DNA of 64,000 nucleotides. Origin: Yeosuana sp043876835. Its GTDB lineage: Bacteria; Bacteroidota; Bacteroidia; Flavobacteriales; Flavobacteriaceae. The stretch covers positions 121,581-185,580 of the forward strand of contig NZ_JBAWJZ010000008.1 of NCBI RefSeq assembly GCF_043876835.1, given 5' to 3'. Shown piece after piece: positions 60,936 through 64,000 of this stretch. Below the pieces are notes generated by a model. That model was not told where the DNA came from and ran no database searches. It saw only the letters and a list, made by a program, of their open reading frames with translations. Every line of letters starts with the position of its first letter. The stretch's first letter is position 1. The position numbers and the translations under genes were made by a program.

Positions 60936-63854
60936 ATGAAAGTTGAAATGACACAGGCTTTAAAAAGTTTATCAAGCAATATAGAAGGAGAGGTTTTTTA
61001 TGATTTGCTCCATAAAAGCATTTATGCTACAGACGCATCAGTTTATAGAAAAATCCCTTTAGGAGTTGCTTATCCTAAAAACAATGAGGATTTAAAAACA
61101 CTCATTCGGTTTGCCCAAGAGCATAAAATATCGCTCATTCCTAGAACCGCAGGAACTTCTTTAGCAGGACAATGTGTAGGTGATGGCTTGGTGGTAGATG
61201 TTTCAAAATATTTTACTAAAATCTTAAATTTTAACGAACAAGATAAAACCATTACGGTTCAGCCTGGAATTATTAGAGATCAACTTAACAATTACTTAAA
61301 ACCTTACGGTTTGTTTTTTGCTCCAAATACTTCTACAAGTAATAGGTGTATGATTGGTGGTATGGTTGGTAACAATTCATCAGGAACTACATCAATTAAA
61401 TTTGGAGTAACTCGCGACAAAGTCTTACAATTAAAAACTATTTTAAGTGATGGTTCTGAGGCAGTATTTAACGAAGTATCTACTTCAGAATTCAACCAAA
61501 AAAGACAAGAAAACTCATTAGAAGGCAAAATTTATAACACTGTTTACAATGAGTTATCAAACCAAGAAATTCAACAAGAAATAATAAAAGAGTTTCCAAG
61601 AAAAAGCATTCACCGTAGAAACAATGGGTATCCCATAGATGAATTATTAAATTATGAAGCATTTGGAGGTTCAAATAAAACCATCAATTTAGCAACGCTT
61701 TTAACAGGAAGCGAAGGTACTCTGGCTTTTACAACCGAAATAACCTTACAGCTAGATACACTGCCACCTCCAAAAAACATTATGGTTGCTGCACATTTTA
61801 GCAGCATCCAAGAAAGTATGGAAGCTGTTGTTGTTGCCATGCGCCATAATTTATTTACCTGCGAACTGATGGATAAAACCATTTTAGATTGCACTAAAAA
61901 TAATAGAGAGCAATTAAAAAACAGGTTCTTTGTTGAAGGCGATCCAAAATCTATTTTAATGCTCGAAATATGCACTCAAGATGATAATGAATCTGATGGG
62001 TTGGCAAATGCATTGATTGCTGATTTACAAAAAAACAAGCTTGGATATGCATATCCTAAATTAACAGGTAGTGAAATTGATCAAGCTGTAGAACTTCGAA
62101 AAGCTGGTTTAGGATTATTAGGAAATATTGTAGGTGATAATAAGGCCGTTGCATGTATTGAAGATACAGCAGTTGAGTTGAAGGATTTACCTAATTACAT
62201 TTCAGAGTTTTCAAAAATGATGGAAGATTTTGGTCAAGAAGCTGTGTATTATGCTCATGCTGGTGCTGGGGAATTACATCTAAGGCCTATTTTAAATTTA
62301 AAGAAACAAGCCGATGTTGTGTTGTTTAGAGAAATAACAACTAAAACGGCTGAACTGGTTAAAAAATATGGTGGTTCCTTTAGTGGAGAACATGGAGATG
62401 GCATTGTAAGAGCAGAATTTATTCCAAAAATGATTGGAGAAAAAAATTACGCACTTATTAAACGAATAAAAAACACGTTCGATCCTAATAATATTTTCAA
62501 TAAAGGCAAAATTGTAGATGCTTTTCCTATGGACAAAAGCCTAAGGTACGAAGTTGATAGAAATGAGCCCAAAATTGAAACCATTCAAGATTTTTCAGAT
62601 AGTTTAGGAATCCTTAGAGCTACCGAAAAATGTAACGGTTCTGGAGATTGTAGAAAACTTCCAGAAGCAGGAGGAACAATGTGTCCGAGCTATAGAGCAA
62701 CCAGAAACGAAAAAGACACTACACGAGCAAGAGCAAATGCGTTAAGGGAGTTTTTAACAAATTCAGAAGAGAAAAATAAATTTAATCACAAAGAACTGTA
62801 TGATGTTTTTGATTTGTGTTTAAGTTGTAAAGCTTGTGCTAGCGAATGTCCAAGTAATGTGGATATAGCATCTTTAAAAGCAGAATTTTTGCATCAATAC
62901 TATAAAGCAAAAGGCATCCCTTTTAGAACAAAAATCTTCGCAAATAATGTTAAACTAAATAAGCTGGGAAGTATTCTTCCGTTTGTAACTAACGCAGTTT
63001 TAAACACAAAAATCACTAAAAAAGTTTTAGGTATTGCTGTTGAAAGAAGCATCCCTAGACTAGCAGATAAAACTTTTTATAATTGGTACAAGCAAAACGA
63101 AACAAGGCTGCTTAGTAAATCAATAACAAATGGAGAGATTTTTCTGTTTATGGATGAATTTACAAACTATTACGATGTTAATATTGGCATAGATTGTATA
63201 GAACTTTTAACAGATTTAGGATACAAAGTAAATATAACAAACCACGAAGAAAGTGGCAGAAGTTTTATTTCAAAAGGTGTTTTAGATGAAGCAAAAAAAA
63301 TAACTGATTTTAATGTGAACTTTTTCAAGGATAAAATTTCAAACAAAACGCCTTTAGTAGGTATCGAGCCTTCTGCAATTTTAACTTTTAGAGATGAATA
63401 TTTAAGATTAGCTGATGATAAAAAATCTGCCAATGACATAGCGAAAAACACGTTTACTATTGAAGAATTCATAAAGCAAGAGTTTGATAAAAAAAACATA
63501 GTTCCAGAGAGTTTTACTGCAGAAAACCAAGTACTAAAAATACATGGTCATTGTCAGCAAAAATCATTAAGCAACATGGAACCAACATTTAAAATGTTAT
63601 CCATTCCAAAAAATTATAAAGTAACCATAATCAATTCGGGTTGCTGTGGAATGGCTGGGTCTTTCGGATACGAAAAAGAGCATTATAAAATCAGTATGCA
63701 AGTTGGTGAAGACACACTGTTTCCAAAAATAAGAAATGCTAATGAGGACGTTATAATTGTAGCAGCAGGAACTAGTTGCAGACACCAAATTAAAGATGGG
63801 ACACAAAAAAATTCAAAACATCCAATAAGCGTATTACGAGAAGCGCTTTTATAA
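60936..63854 (+). CDS. FAD-binding and Fe-S oxidoreductase, D-lactate dehydrogenase type
   Basis: A 972-residue GlcD-GlcF-like fusion. The FAD-binding PCMH domain is at about 30-290 (PRTAGTSLAGQCVGDGLVVD, IGGMVGNNSSGTTSIKFG), and the FAD-oxidase C-terminal domain follows (YYAHAGAGELHLRPIL, GGSFSGEHGDGIVRAEF). Cys clusters (CNGSGDCRKLPEAGGTMCPSYR, CLSCKACASECP) supply 4Fe-4S sites, and two CCG-type blocks end it (HGHCQQKSL, INSGCCGMAGSFGYEKEHY). The family includes YdiJ and D-lactate dehydrogenases. Beside MurQ, which makes D-lactate, a D-lactate:quinone oxidoreductase is the most economical role. D-2-hydroxyglutarate is the alternative. Confidence 0.88.
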   Translation: MKVEMTQALKSLSSNIEGEVFYDLLHKSIYATDASVYRKIPLGVAYPKNNEDLKTLIRFAQEHKISLIPRTAGTSLAGQCVGDGLVVDVSKYFTKILNFNEQDKTITVQPGIIRDQLNNYLKPYGLFFAPNTSTSNRCMIGGMVGNNSSGTTSIKFGVTRDKVLQLKTILSDGSEAVFNEVSTSEFNQKRQENSLEGKIYNTVYNELSNQEIQQEIIKEFPRKSIHRRNNGYPIDELLNYEAFGGSNKTINLATLLTGSEGTLAFTTEITLQLDTLPPPKNIMVAAHFSSIQESMEAVVVAMRHNLFTCELMDKTILDCTKNNREQLKNRFFVEGDPKSILMLEICTQDDNESDGLANALIADLQKNKLGYAYPKLTGSEIDQAVELRKAGLGLLGNIVGDNKAVACIEDTAVELKDLPNYISEFSKMMEDFGQEAVYYAHAGAGELHLRPILNLKKQADVVLFREITTKTAELVKKYGGSFSGEHGDGIVRAEFIPKMIGEKNYALIKRIKNTFDPNNIFNKGKIVDAFPMDKSLRYEVDRNEPKIETIQDFSDSLGILRATEKCNGSGDCRKLPEAGGTMCPSYRATRNEKDTTRARANALREFLTNSEEKNKFNHKELYDVFDLCLSCKACASECPSNVDIASLKAEFLHQYYKAKGIPFRTKIFANNVKLNKLGSILPFVTNAVLNTKITKKVLGIAVERSIPRLADKTFYNWYKQNETRLLSKSITNGEIFLFMDEFTNYYDVNIGIDCIELLTDLGYKVNITNHEESGRSFISKGVLDEAKKITDFNVNFFKDKISNKTPLVGIEPSAILTFRDEYLRLADDKKSANDIAKNTFTIEEFIKQEFDKKNIVPESFTAENQVLKIHGHCQQKSLSNMEPTFKMLSIPKNYKVTIINSGCCGMAGSFGYEKEHYKISMQVGEDTLFPKIRNANEDVIIVAAGTSCRHQIKDGTQKNSKHPISVLREALL

Positions 63855-63887
63855 AAAAAAGATAAACTAAGACAAAAAAATATAATT

Positions 63888-64000
63888 ATGTTAAAGAGCA
63901 GTATAGACAGAGCGACAGGATTCGAGAAGAGGTTTGAGAACATAGGAACCGTGGTTTATGAGAACTCTGGGGCGGCATCAAAGGATGTTGCCAATGAAAT
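63888..64000 (+). CDS. nagB: Glucosamine-6-phosphate deaminase, 5' part
   Basis: The frame opens at ATG 63888 and runs off the window after 37 residues. The sequence (MLKSSIDRATGFEKRFEN, VVYENSGAASKDVANE) is the usual flavobacterial NagB N-terminus, before the sugar-phosphate isomerase-like domain. The enzyme turns GlcN-6P into fructose-6P and ammonia. It follows the oxidoreductase by 33 bases and completes the route from MurQ product to glycolysis together with a NagA deacetylase not seen here. Confidence 0.75.
   Translation, partial: MLKSSIDRATGFEKRFENIGTVVYENSGAASKDVANE

Noticed and set aside
1..64000. CRISPR arrays, tRNA, rRNA, prophage or insertion sequences
   Set aside because: No regular spaced repeats, cloverleaf-like stretches, transposase, integrase or phage structural genes were recognised on either strand; a short tRNA gene could still be missed by eye, but few gaps are large enough.

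Overview
The window is AT-rich DNA from a member of the Bacteroidota, most likely a marine-type Flavobacteriaceae. Supporting signs are SusC/SusD pairs, a type IX secretion C-terminal domain, the Bacteroides aerotolerance (Bat) operon, Bacteroidota-type promoters (TAnnTTTG) with short leaders, weak Shine-Dalgarno sequences, and many lipoproteins. I saw no rRNA, tRNA, CRISPR array, insertion sequence or prophage. The functional calls are recognition of protein families from sequence; no database search was run.

Layout. 1-8509: housekeeping and metabolic genes: the end of a CYTH protein, a membrane-anchored endonuclease/exonuclease/phosphatase-family protein, a small ABM-type monooxygenase, a lipoprotein isoaspartyl peptidase, an ALDH7-type dehydrogenase, an AlbA_2/Schlafen-type protein, an SDR and an M13 metallopeptidase. 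8845-9978: a DUF4382 lipoprotein with its own strong terminator. 10163-20266: a Bat operon in the order moxR, a membrane protein of unknown function, DUF58, a BatD-like membrane protein, batA, batB, batC, batD, batE. 20305-23001: carbonic anhydrase, CvpA, a small conserved protein and pheS. 23130-30044: a tripartite RND efflux system with a GbsR/MarR regulator in front and a TetR regulator behind. 30046-36448: DUF3999 and PspC-DUF2339 membrane proteins, a small unknown protein, gpsA and a lipoprotein.

36524 to the end is the most interesting part: a probable peptidoglycan/MurNAc salvage locus. It has three NamZ-family (DUF1343, GH171) exo-N-acetylmuramidase paralogues, an extended SDR, a DeoR-family regulator, a DUF5009/MurT-like membrane protein, two SusC/SusD pairs, a sodium:solute symporter, a DUF6259-like glycoside hydrolase lipoprotein, MurQ, a NagZ-type GH3 enzyme, a GH18 protein with a type IX sorting domain, a large FAD/Fe-S oxidoreductase of the D-lactate dehydrogenase type, and the start of nagB. 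The proposed flow is: muropeptide-derived glycans enter through SusCD; NamZ and NagZ release MurNAc and GlcNAc; these cross the inner membrane by the MurT-like protein or the symporter; a kinase not seen here phosphorylates them; MurQ splits MurNAc-6P into GlcNAc-6P and D-lactate; the oxidoreductase burns D-lactate and NagB feeds GlcN-6P to glycolysis. A 37-bp palindrome with the same layout sits at the same distance before both susC genes. Its half-site recurs between the DeoR gene and the murT-like gene, which suggests a local regulon operator.
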